In this document: in pieces, positions 10,527-25,329 of the stretch
Layout of the letters: every line of letters starts with the position of its first letter
Position numbering within the stretch: position 1 is the stretch's first letter
Assembly (NCBI GenBank): GCA_002104895.1
Contig: MCFG01000544.1
Location: 1-33,811, forward strand
DNA length: 33,811 bases
Reading direction: 5' to 3'
Source: Anaeromyces robustus
Taxonomy: Eukaryota; Neocallimastigomycota; Neocallimastigomycetes; Neocallimastigales; Neocallimastigaceae
Notes under the pieces: generated by a model
Seen by the model: the letters and a program-made list of their open reading frames with translations, nothing else
Told to the model about the DNA's origin: nothing
Database searches by the model: none
Made by a program: the position numbers and the translations under genes

Positions 10527-10662
10527 TATACTTTATTAAATAAAAATTAATAAATAAATAATAATAAATAATAATAATTATAATTAAAACTATTATTATT
10601 ATTATTATTATTATTTATTTATTAATTATTATTAATTATTATTATTATTATTAATTATTATA

Positions 10663-10707
<45 letters not shown>

Positions 10708-13700
10708 TTATTCATTATTATTATTATTATTCATTATTATTATTATTATTATTAATTATTAATTATTAATTATTAATTATTCATTATTATTATTATTATT
10801 ATTAATTATTAATTATTAATTATTAATTATTCATTATTATTATTATTATTATTATTAGTTTATTAATTCTTATAATAAATTTATTAAATTATTGTAATTA
10901 AATAAAATGATAAACTAATTATATTCAAAAAAAATTAAATAATTAATATTATAAAACTAATATCTAGATAAGTTTTACATTAAAATTTATTCATTAAAAG
11001 CAATTTTCTCATAATTTAATGATGTCACGTCACTTTCTTTTTCTTTTTTTTTTGTAATTAAAATAATATTCCTTAGTTGTATTCCTGGTATATCAAGTTG
11101 TAAATATTATTATTAAATTATTAAATAAGTTAATTGTTAAAATGAAATAATAATAAATAACAATAATATATATCATTATATAATCACATGTTATTAATAG
11201 TATTATATCATGTGAAGTAGTATAAATTTATAATAAACATAAATTTATGATAATTTTTAATTAATTAATTATATATATATTTATATCTACATATTTTATG
11301 ATAAATATAGTGAAATTATGTTTTTAAATACTAATTATAATAATTATTTTATATATCAAAATAATAATAAATAATAATAAATAATAAATATTTAAATAAA
11401 TAAAAACTTTATATTAATTTGTTATTGGTATTGTAAAAAAAAAATAAAATAAAGAATAAAAAATAAAAAATAAAAAAAAAAAAATAAAAAAAAAATTTGA
11501 TAAAGAAAGAAAATTCCACCAATAAAATTATTGATTTAATTAAACAAATTTTTTAATTAAATTTTGATTGTGGATTTTTTTTTTTTAATTTTTTTTTTTA
11601 TTTTTTATTATTAATTAAGATTTAACAAAGAATGTAAAAAAACTTAAAAAAAAAGATTCAAATTTAATACACCAAAACCAAAAGTTTTTTTTTTATTAAT
11701 TAAAATATTTCTAATAATATTAATAATAATAATAATAATAATAGTAATAATAATTATTACTATTATTATTTCTTATTAAAATAAGAAAAAAACGATTAAT
11801 TTATTAAAATAAATTTTAAAATAAAAATATAAAAAAAAATCTAACTATTAAATATATATAAAAAAATAAAGGATTTATTATTTTCTTTTAAAATACCATT
11901 CTATTTTAATATTTTAATATTGTATTAATAATAATAATAATTAAATTAATATTATTATTTTATTTTTAAATAAAAACTATTAATTATTTAATAACTATTT
12001 ATTAATATTAATATAATACAATTTTAAAAAAATATTATAATATATTTATATATAGCGAATTAAAAAAAAGCTTTTCTTCAAATCATTAGAAAAAAATATA
12101 TATAAATATATATATTAAAATATTAAAATATTAAAAATATTCATTAAAATTTCATATATAAAAATTATTATAATCTAATTTCTTTTTATTAAGTATTGTT
12201 AATAATAATACTAAAATAAATATTGATATAATTTCCCTTTTTTTTTTCTTATTATTATTATAATATTTTTCAATTATTATATTTTAAAATTGTTAAGATT
12301 AATTTTACTTTTTTTTTCTTTTTATTAAACATCCTATAATATTATAATATTAATTATTTCATTTAAATTAATTTTTTAGTCTTCTGACATATTTATATAA
12401 TATATACATATTATATAATATATTTATTTATTAATTATAGATTATATCATTTATCATTAATAATAATAATAATAAAAATATCTTCTTTTTTTTATTTTTT
12501 TTTTTTTTTTTGTTTTTCCTTTGGTTCCTTAAAATAAAATCTTTTTAGTATTCCGAACTAATAAAATTTTTAATCCTATTCCGAAAGAAATAAAATAATA
12601 ATGTTTTAAAAAATAATTATGATAAATTGATATTATTTATGAAAATCAAAATTCTAAATTCTAAATTCCAATAAAATATAAAAAAAAGTTTATTTAAATA
12701 AATATTCTAATATATAAACATGTTATTTTTTTTTATTTTATTTTGTTTTGTTTTGTTTTGTTATTTTTTTTATAATTAAAGTTTTGTTTTATCTATTTGA
12801 CTAATTTAATTTTAATTTATTTCTATATCAAAAACAATTAATTAAAAAATTAATACATAAAAAAATAAATTAAAAACACGTTAAAAAAAATGATAAAATA
12901 ATTAAAAAATACTATTTAAATAATTAAAAAGTAATATTAAATAATTAAAAATAAAAATAAAAATAAAATAAAAAAGTTGAATATGAATATGATTATTTTT
13001 TCGGTTAAATTTATATATTAATTCATAAATTAATTAATTAATTTTAATTTTAATTTTGATTTTGATTTAATTATTAAATATATATATTTTTTTATTATTA
13101 TATATATATATATTTTTATTTTTATTAATCAAAAAAAGATAAAAAGAAAAAATTTTATAATTAATGTGCTTTTTTTATGTTATAATAGATTATCATACTT
13201 TTAAAGATGACTATTTTATATATTTTTATATTTTTATATATTTCAATACAATTATCTTTTTTAAAAAATAAAAAATAATAAAAAATGTTTATAGATAATG
13301 GTTTAAAGACAGAAAGTCCCTATATTTTTTATATATAATATCATATAATTTTTTATAATTATTAAAGTCAATATTATTTATATTAATAGATAACTTATAT
13401 ACAATAAAAATAAAAAACTATTTAAATTAAAAGATATAACATATTGTTTTTACTTTATCTTATTTTATTTTATATTTTATTTTATTTTTTATTTTATTTT
13501 CCTTTTTTTTTATTAAAAATAAAATGTGATCATATTATAATAATACTAAAAAAAAAGAATATTAATATTTAATATTATATTTTTAATGCATGACTTTTTT
13601 CATTGTTATATATACAAACCTTTTTTATTTTATTTTTATAATTATTAATAATAATTAATTTTAATTCATATTTTTCATTAATAATTATTAATAATAAACA

Positions 13701-15970
13701 TAATCATAATAATAACAATTTTTATTCCGTTTAAATTCTAATTAAAAAGTTTAGTATTATAACAATTAATAAATACTTTTATTATTATTATCATTAGTAT
13801 TTTCATTATGAAATTCAGATTTTTAATTAAAAAAAAAACTATAATAAATAACAACATTAAAAAAATAATTAAATAGATCTAATTTTTTTTTATAATGTGA
13901 TCTTAATGTATTGTGTAATTAGAAAAAAAAAGGAAATTTTATTTAATATAAAAAAAAAAAAAAAACAAAAAATCCTATTCCAAGGTATATAAATAATATT
14001 TATTAGGGATTTTTTAATGAATAAAGTTTATTAAAATATCAATTTTTATTATTATTATTATTGTTTTTTTAATAGTTTTAAAGTACAATATAATTAACAT
14101 TGTATTTTTTTTCGTTTTCTTTTCTTTTTTTTTATTTTTCCTTCAGATCGGTATTAGTATATTAATTAATTATATAAATATATAAATTGATTACTAAATT
14201 AAATTTATATTATTATGGATAGCATGACCTCTTAAATATTAAAAAAAAAAAGATTTATCCGATTTGTAAAAAAAAAATTAATCAATGATTGTTGTTTTGA
14301 ATAAAATATAATAAAAAAAATAATTGATAATAATAATAATTTCCTGGTTAAAAAATTATATATATATATCTATATATATATATAGTTTATAATTTATAAT
14401 TTAATTATTATATGTTATTTTTTATTATTTTAAAAAATAATATTATTAAAATATTATCATATGAATAGCTTATTATTATTATTAAATATTATTTTATTTT
14501 TCTATTAAAAAATTTAAATAATTAATTAAAAAATATATACTTTTCTTTTCTCTTTTCCTTTATTTTCATATAATAATTATTGAACATATACTTTTTTTTT
14601 CCATTTTCCTTTTTTTTTTTTATTATAAAATCTTAAATATTAGTAATTGTTACATTGAATTAGATTTTAAATAATTATCTTGTAATAATAATAATAATAA
14701 TCATTTTTAATTATTTTTATTATTTATTACCATTAGTATTCATTAGAAATAATATTTAAAAAACTTTTTCATTTAAATAAAAAATAATTAATTCAAAAGA
14801 AGGATAATAATATTTTTTATATACATTGATAAACAATATTAAAAACTTTGTTTATATATAAAAAAAACCTTTCGATTATCATTAATAATTAAATAAATAA
14901 TTTTATTTTATTTTATTTTATTTTATTTTAATATAATTAATATAAAATTTAATTCAATTTTATTATTCTTTTTCTTTTTTTTCCCTTATGATTTATATTT
15001 TTTTAATAACCTAAAACAAAACAAAACAAAACAAAAAAAAAAGTATTCTAAATTTCCAAATTAATGGTTACCATAATATTAATAAGTTCCGTTTTTTTTT
15101 TTTTATTATAATTATTTTATTATTAATTTATGAATTTAGATTAATAGAAAAAAAAGTTTTAAGATTTCTTTCCATCAATATTTAATTTTAATTTTAATTT
15201 AAAATGAAAAACAATTATTAAACTTTAAATAAATAAAATAACTTTTATATATAAAAAACAAAGTTAAATTAATTTATTTAATATAAAAATAATAATTAAA
15301 ATAATTAATTTTTTTATTTTTTTTTTATTATTTTTTTAATTTTGTTTATTTCTATATTGTTTGGTCTTTTTCCATTTTATTATTAATTAAATAATTGGAG
15401 ACTTTTTTGTTTTTTTTTTTTTTTAATTTAAAATAAAAAACAATAATAATAAGAAAAACTTGTATTACAATTATATGAAAAAAATTACAGTTATATTAAT
15501 ATTATTCATTTTTCATTATTCATTATTATTAATAATATTGTTATTATCCTTTCATTTTTATTATTATTATTATTCTAGATATTATCTTCAGGATTAATTT
15601 TATTTTTTTAAATTATAATAATAATTAGATTATATTTTTTTATTCATTTATTGATAGGAAAAAAAAAGTATAAAAGGAGAATCTTTTTCTCTCTCTTTTA
15701 AAAAAGTATAATCAATATTATATATAAAAATAAAACAAAATAAAATAATAAACAACTATTAATTGAATAAAAAAATAATAAATAATAAATAATATATTTT
15801 TTTAATCTCTACCTTTTTTTTTAAATAAATAAAGTAATATAAATTAAATTAAATATATAAATTAAATATAAATAATTTATTTTTATTTTATATACATAGA
15901 AAATACTAACATTATTTTTTTTATATATATTTATTTATTTATATAATAAATATATAGTTACGAAAAAAAA
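10527..15970. other. Long gene-free A/T-rich spacer (about 5.4 kb)
   Basis: No gene, tRNA or recognisable element. It contains TTATTA arrays with periodic TTCATTA interruptions (10588-10857), an 17-bp-arm palindrome (11734-11770), TTTTG pentamers (12739-12765), TTTTA pentamers (14901-14930), AAAAC pentamers (15012-15035) and many poly-A/poly-T runs. A short AATCCTATTCC word occurs near 12571 and again near 13970. Confidence 0.55.
10588..10857. repeat. TTA/ATT array with periodic TTCATTA and AATTATTAATTATT interruptions
   Basis: Long imperfect trinucleotide tract. Around 10741-10800 and 10801-10850 the same 60-base pattern of interruptions is repeated, suggesting higher-order tandem duplication of an already interrupted array. 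Confidence 0.85.
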
Positions 15971-16105
15971 ATGCCAAAGACTACTACTACTACTACTTCT
16001 AACAATCTTATTAAAACCAGTCAAGAAAAGAAAGTTATTAAAACAAAAGGAAAAATCTTTGATGATTTTATGGGTTACCATGGAGCTATCTGTAATATTC
16101 AATAA
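15971..16105 (+). CDS. Small ORF, 44 codons, function unknown
   Basis: The ATG at 15971 follows an A run (aaaaaaaaATGcc) and opens MPKTTTTTTSNNLIKTSQEK, then a basic stretch KKVIKTKGK and IFDDFMGYHGAICNIQ before TAA. Codon composition is far richer than the flanking A/T-only sequence over exactly this interval, which argues that it is or was coding. No family recognised. It may be a complete micro-protein or the 5' exon of something lost. Antisense open frames across it are shadows. Confidence 0.42.
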   Translation: MPKTTTTTTSNNLIKTSQEKKVIKTKGKIFDDFMGYHGAICNIQ

Positions 16106-16125
16106 ATAAAAATAAATTACACCCA

Positions 16126-16196
16126 AAAATAACCAAAATAATCAAATAATCAAAATAACCAAAATAATCAAATAACCAAAATAACCAAATTAGCCA
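16126..16196. repeat. Degenerate AATAACCAA/AATAATCAA minisatellite
   Basis: Units of 8 and 9 bases (aataaccaa, aataatcaa) alternate just after the 44-codon ORF. The mixture of 8- and 9-base units breaks any Asn/Gln reading frame. Confidence 0.7.
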
Positions 16197-16495
16197 TAAT
16201 AAATAATTTTCTTTTTTTTTTTAAATAAAATTTAATTATTTTATTATTTTAAATTAATATATAATATAAATATAAATATATTATATGATATTTATAATTT
16301 ATATTATAATATTAAATAATGAAAAAAATAGATATATACATACATATAAGTATTAATTTAATAAAATGGTAATAAAAGAAAACATAAATTACTATTAAAA
16401 TATTTATGTTTTTTTTTTTTTTTTTGCCTATTAAAAAAAATAAAAACTTATATTATAATATATAACTTTTTATAAATATAATAATAAAATAAAAT

Positions 16496-16605
16496 AATAT
16501 AATATAATATAATATAATATAATATAATATAATATAATATAATATAATATAATATAATATAATATAATATAATATAATATAATATAATATAATATAATAT
16601 AATAT
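16496..16605. repeat. (AATAT)22 pentanucleotide array
   Basis: Twenty-two uninterrupted copies of AATAT. Confidence 0.95.
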
Positions 16606-17720
16606 TAAAGAAAAAACTTTTTATTCATTAAATGATTTATGTGTAATGTGAGTTTTATTTTATTCATAAAAATTTTTAATAATTTCAAAAAAAAAATTAG
16701 TAAAAAAAATATTAGTAATCGATGAGATTTATTATTATTAATTATAAATATATGTATATACATATGCATAACTAATAAATAATAATAAGTATTATATATT
16801 ACAATTAAAAAAAAATCCTCTTCATAATAACTTTAAAATAAAATAATTAAATATTAATCTTAATTATAATAATAATAATAATAATAATATAATAAAATAT
16901 TAAAGAAAAAATCTTTTTTATTAAAATATAAAGTTATAGATTTAATATGATAATTAATACTTATAAAGAAAAGTTTATCTATATCTTTTTTTTTCCTTGT
17001 ATATTCTATAAATTTTAATATATTTTTATATCTTTATTAATATCAATAATAATAATAAATGTTAATTAAAAGTTTATTATAAAGTAAAATAAATAATATT
17101 AATTTTTATTTCAATCTCAGTTATTAAAATGTAAAATGTAAAATGTAATATATAAAATGTAAAGAAATAAAATATATGTATTATCCATTCCAATAAATTT
17201 TTTAATTTAATTTAAATTAATTTAATTAAATAATACTTTTTTATTTAATTATATAATAATTTATAATTTATATTTTATTATATTCTATTATTACATTATA
17301 ATACATTATAAAATATGTTTATAAAATATTATAAATAATTTTATAATAATAAATATTTATAATATTAATATTATCAAAAACTAAAATATTTATAATTATT
17401 GAATTTAATTTCTAATTATAACTAAATAATAAGTTATAATATAAATTATACAATATATAAATATATATAAAAACATATTATTCTTTATAAAAAAAAATAC
17501 ATTATATAATACAAATTTATCTATTAAAAAACAAAAAAAAAAAAAAAAGGAACTATTAAAATATAATTTAATACATTACTTAATATATAAATATATAAAA
17601 ATATAATATATGATTCAATATGAAATAATAGATTGTACGTTTTTTTTTTGTTTTTTTAAACTTATTTTTAATTTAAAAAATAAAAGACAATTAAAAATAT
17701 AAAGTGAAAAAGAAATAAAA

Positions 17721-17810
17721 AAAGAAAAGAAGAAAAGAAGAAAAGAAGAAAAGAAGAAAAGAAGAAAAGAAGAAAAGAAGAAAAGAAGAAAAGAAAAGAA
17801 AAGAAAAGAA
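17721..17810. repeat. Purine-only AAAAGAAG tandem repeat
   Basis: About 90 bases of A/G on the plus strand built from an 8-base AAAAGAAG unit, ending in GAAAA units. It is a polypurine-polypyrimidine tract that could form triplex DNA. Confidence 0.85.
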
Positions 17811-18639
17811 TTTATTATAAGAATTTTTACTTTATTAATTTCCAAAAAAAAAAAAAAAAAAAAAGATAAAAAATTTTGTAAATTATTTTTATTTTTTATT
17901 TTTAAGTAATTATGTTTTTTATTTAAATTATATAATATAGATTACATTACATTACAATATAAAATAAATTTATATTTACATTTACATTTATTTTTATATT
18001 TATATTTATATTTACATTATTTCATTCATTTACGTATATATATTTTTTTTATAAATATTTATTATTTAAATATTTGAAAAGGGTTGGTTTATAATAATTT
18101 TTAAATTTGGTTAGGTTATTAAACAATAGCTTTTTTTATTATTAATTATAAATTAATTAATAATTATTTATTATTTATTAATTATTAATTATTTATTAAT
18201 TAATAATTATTAATTATTTATTATTTATTATTTATTATTTATTAATTATTTATTAATCCTTAATTCTAAATACTAAAAATATTTATATTAGTTACTTATT
18301 ACTTATTATTTACTTTACTTATTATTTACTTATTATTTATATTATTTAAGTTACCTAATTAAAATATATATAATAAAAGTATTTTAAAGTACAGTTTACG
18401 GAAGGAAAAAATCTTTTAATAAAGAATCTATTTCCTTTAATTTCTTTTATTTAATTTATTATTTTTAATTAATAAATAATAATTAATTCATAATTCATAA
18501 TTAATAAATAATAAATTATAGTTAATTCATAATAATAAAAATAATAATAATGAATAATAATGAATAATAATAATAATAAATAATGAATAATTAAATCATA
18601 AATAATAATAATGAATAATGATGATGAATAATAATAATA

Positions 18640-18695
18640 AATAATAATTAATAAATATTTTTAGTATTTACAATCAAGAGTAAAAAAAAAAAATT

Positions 18696-18775
<80 letters not shown>

Positions 18776-18841
18776 TAATTAATAAATATTTTTAGTATTT
18801 ACAATCAAGAGTTAAAAAAAAATAATTTATATAATAATAAT
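18640..18841. repeat. Direct repeat (about 70 bp) flanking an (AAT)n array
   Basis: The segment containing tttttagtatttacaatcaa occurs at 18640-18709 and again at 18770-18841, separated by an AAT array. An inverted partial copy (taaatactaaaaatatttat) lies upstream near 18267-18287. Confidence 0.8.
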
Positions 18842-19421
18842 AATAATAATAGTTAATAATAATAGTAATAAATAATAAATACATTATTATTTATAATTAA
18901 ATAATGATGTATTTATTTCATCATAATATATTGTATACGTATATAATATAATATGTAGAAATAATTAATAAATTTACATTTACATTTACATTTACATTTG
19001 CATATACGTTTACATTTACGTTGATGTTTATATTATATTATATATATAATATATATATTATTTTTTTAAAATATTTTATTATTATAATATATAATATTTT
19101 GATTTTAAGAAATTTCTAATATAATTTAATATAATAATGAGGTGTAATTTTGGTAATTTTTACCTATACTTAATAATTATATTATTATTATTATTATTAT
19201 CTTAATAATTATATTATTATTATTATTATTATCATTTTAATATATAATAAGGTTAAAAAACATATATTATGTAAGCTCAAAAAATATATAATATCTTATA
19301 AAAATAAATATATATATATATAATATAACTTTTATATATATTTCTTATTTAAATATATATATATTTTATATATATATATATTTTATTTATATATAAATAT
19401 ACTTTTTTTTTTATTTATATA

Positions 19422-19809
19422 TATTTGCTTTTGGGGTCTAAACACTGATCCTCTTTTCATGGCCATTTCTCTATCCTCTCTATTAATACAAGCTAACCTA
19501 CAAAATTGAACAAAATCATGATAATTATTAGTAAACCATTATTAATAATGGCTCTTTCAAGTTGATCAGGGGTAATTCTAGTTGTTCCTTATCATCTATT
19601 TCCAAGAATATTCCAATTCCATGTAGGTGAGTGATTAAGATCTCTTCCAACTCCTTTATGATGATGATAACCTTCTTGATCATATCCAAATATATCATTA
19701 TTTAATATGAAACAGGCATGTATGTTGCATTTGTTGATTCTGCTACACCTTATAGTCGCCCACATAGAAGCATCAGGAGGATGACCAAGTTTTTCTAAGG
19801 AAGCTATAT
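19422..19809 (-). pseudogene. Decayed coding sequence, family unknown
   Basis: On the minus strand one frame reads LEKLGHPPDASMWATIRCS, RINKCNIHACFILNNDIFGY, DQEGYHHHKGVGRDLNHSPT and WNWNILGNR, then two consecutive stops (TGA TAA), then GTTRITPDQLERAIINNG. After a frame change it continues HDFVQFCRLACINREDREMA and MKRGSVFRPQK. Composition is strikingly less A/T rich than the flanks on both sides. No start codon or splice structure is evident. I do not recognise the family; a transposon-encoded protein or an old gene fragment are both possible. The two stops and the frameshift make function unlikely. Confidence 0.45.
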
Positions 19810-19999
19810 TTTAAATATTTGAAAATGAAAATTATTAAAGTAAATTTAAATTAAAAATTATTGATTTATTTATAAGAAACAGAAATTGTTTATTTATTTA
19901 TTTTATTTTTTATATTTTTTTTCAATTATCTTATATTTTGAAAAAAAAAAATACACACAAGAATTTTATAAATAATTAAATGATAATTGTAAATTGATC

Positions 20000-20205
20000 C
20001 AAAAGTATTATTAGAAATTAACAAGACAAGAAATATTTTTTGTAAGAAGCCTTTATTTAAAATCAAAAATCATGGGAATGTTGTAGAAATAAATATATTT
20101 TAGTTGGTCAGAAACCTTTACTTAAAATCAAAGATCACGGGAATGTTATAGAAATAAATATATATTACATTAGCTGGTCAATAATTTTAAAGATCTAAAA
20201 AATTA
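20000..20205 (+). pseudogene. Coding-like relic with a 65-bp tandem duplication
   Basis: Two diverged copies, each beginning CCTTTA, at 20050-20114 and 20115-20184. Both translate to the same motif in different frames: KKPLFKIKNHGNVVEINIF in copy 1 and QKPLLKIKDHGNVIEINIY in copy 2. Mostly conservative differences at protein level suggest the copies diverged while coding. A stop follows copy 1. No family recognised. Confidence 0.3.
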
Positions 20206-21861
20206 TATAAAAGTGGCTGTTTTACTTATATATAAATATAAAGTATATATAACATATAACTTTTTTATCATACTGGATGATTATTATTTAAAAAAAAAAG
20301 AGAGAGAGAAATTTAGATATAAACATTAAAGTTTCCCTGTCTTTGAATATGTTTTTATTATAATAATAAATGAAAGATATTTAAATAAATTTAATTGAAA
20401 GAAAAAGTAATATTGCTTATAAATATTATTTTTTTAATATATATTATATTAAAAAACATTGTACTAACACTATTAAAAAAAATATAATATTTATATAAAA
20501 TATAAAAACAAAATTACATTTAAATTTTCCTTACATAAATATTACTAATTTACACAAATATTACTAATGCTTTATTTATACCAAGTAATATAAATATAAT
20601 ATTGAATAATAAAATTTTTAGAAGGATTTTTTAATAGTGTCTTTTTTTTTTTTCTGATGAAGATATTGAAAACCGATCATTTAATTTCATTTAATATAAT
20701 TTAATTATCATTTATATAAAGATAAATATAATTTACCCAAAAAGTTTATGTTCAAGTAAAAACCAAAGTTTATATATATATTCTAATAAAATCTAAATGA
20801 TAATAATAGTAATAATAAAAAAGAATTATTAATCTTTTATTTATTTTTCTTTTTTTTTTTACTTTAGTTTTAATTTTGATTATTTCTATATATATATATA
20901 TATATAAATGTTAATTTTTAATTAAATAATTAACATTTTTTTTAAACATATTTCAAATACATAATTTTTTTTTACAATTTTACAATATATTTAATTAAAT
21001 TATTTTAATTTTAGTTGTTAATTCCCAAATGAAAATGAAATAAAAAATATTTAAGTACTTATTTTTGTTTTTATTTTTATTTTTAATTATATAAAAAATT
21101 TTTTAAAAAAAAAGTAAAAAAAGTCTATTAAAATGAATTTTCTTTTGTTTTTTAATAAATTAAAACATTGAATATTTTAATATTTTTTTTTTTAATATAT
21201 TTAAACCAAATTTTTTTTTAAATTTTATTTTATTTTATTTTATTTTATTTTATTTTATTTTATTTTATTTTATTTTATTTTATTTTATTTTTGTTTTATT
21301 TTATTTTGCATTTAAAAATAATTATTAAAGGAAATTCTTTTAATTAATTAATCAATTTTTTTTTAATTTTTTTAAATATTAAACCAAAAATTTTTTTTTT
21401 AAAAAAAAAGAAAATTTCAAAAGTAAAAAATATATATAATTATTGAAAAACTTGAATTAGGTTTAATAAAAAACATTTTCGTTGGAAACATATCTGTTCG
21501 GAAAATACTGTATATTGTAATAACATTTATTTTATATTAATATATATATATATATATATACAGTTCAACAAATATGTTATTAGCCATTTTAATCGTAGAA
21601 AATATATAAACATTAATATTTTAATTTATAAAATTAATAGAATTATAATATAGAAAAATATGATAATAAAAAATACAAGTTATACAAATATTTTATATAA
21701 ATTTATTAATTCTAAAATAAAATAGTTATCATTTGTTATTTTTTATTTATTTATTTATTTATTTACTTATTTATGATTATTTATAATAAATAATGATTAT
21801 TAATGATTTTATTATTATATTGATATTAATATTTTATATATAAATTTTAAAAATTCATTAT
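20206..21861. other. Spacer downstream of the LRR gene
   Basis: Mostly A/T runs, with a TTTTA pentamer array (21223-21308) and a TA run (21540-21560). A weak two-exon candidate at 21417-21587 (-) is described among the findings. Nothing else supported. Confidence 0.5.
21223..21308. repeat. (TTTTA)n pentanucleotide array
   Basis: About 16 TTTTA units with one TTTTTG interruption. Confidence 0.9.
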
Positions 21862-24898
<3,037 letters not shown>

Positions 24899-24977
24899 CT
24901 GAATATAATGTATTAGCATTATTAATTAAAATTATAATTTATAATTAATAAAGAATAATTAGTAATATTTCATAATA

Positions 24978-25270
<293 letters not shown>

Positions 25271-25329
25271 TTATTATTTAAATTTAAATAAAATGGAAAA
25301 TATATTATATTTATATTTAATATTTAAAC

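Larger units (their letters stand above)
16106..19421. other. Gene-free spacer rich in short tandem repeats
   Basis: No coding sequence supported. The repeats are listed separately. An open frame at 17615-17845 (-) is the translation of a purine-rich repeat. ATTTAC/TTTACA hexamers at 17977-18017 and 18973-19015 are not canonical fungal telomere repeats. A duplicated block, CTTAATAATTATA plus TTA repeat, lies at 19169-19231. Confidence 0.55.

Noticed and set aside
17977-19015. TTTACA/ATTTAC hexamers as telomeric repeats
   Set aside because: Only short interrupted tracts, not TTAGGG-like and not at a contig end.
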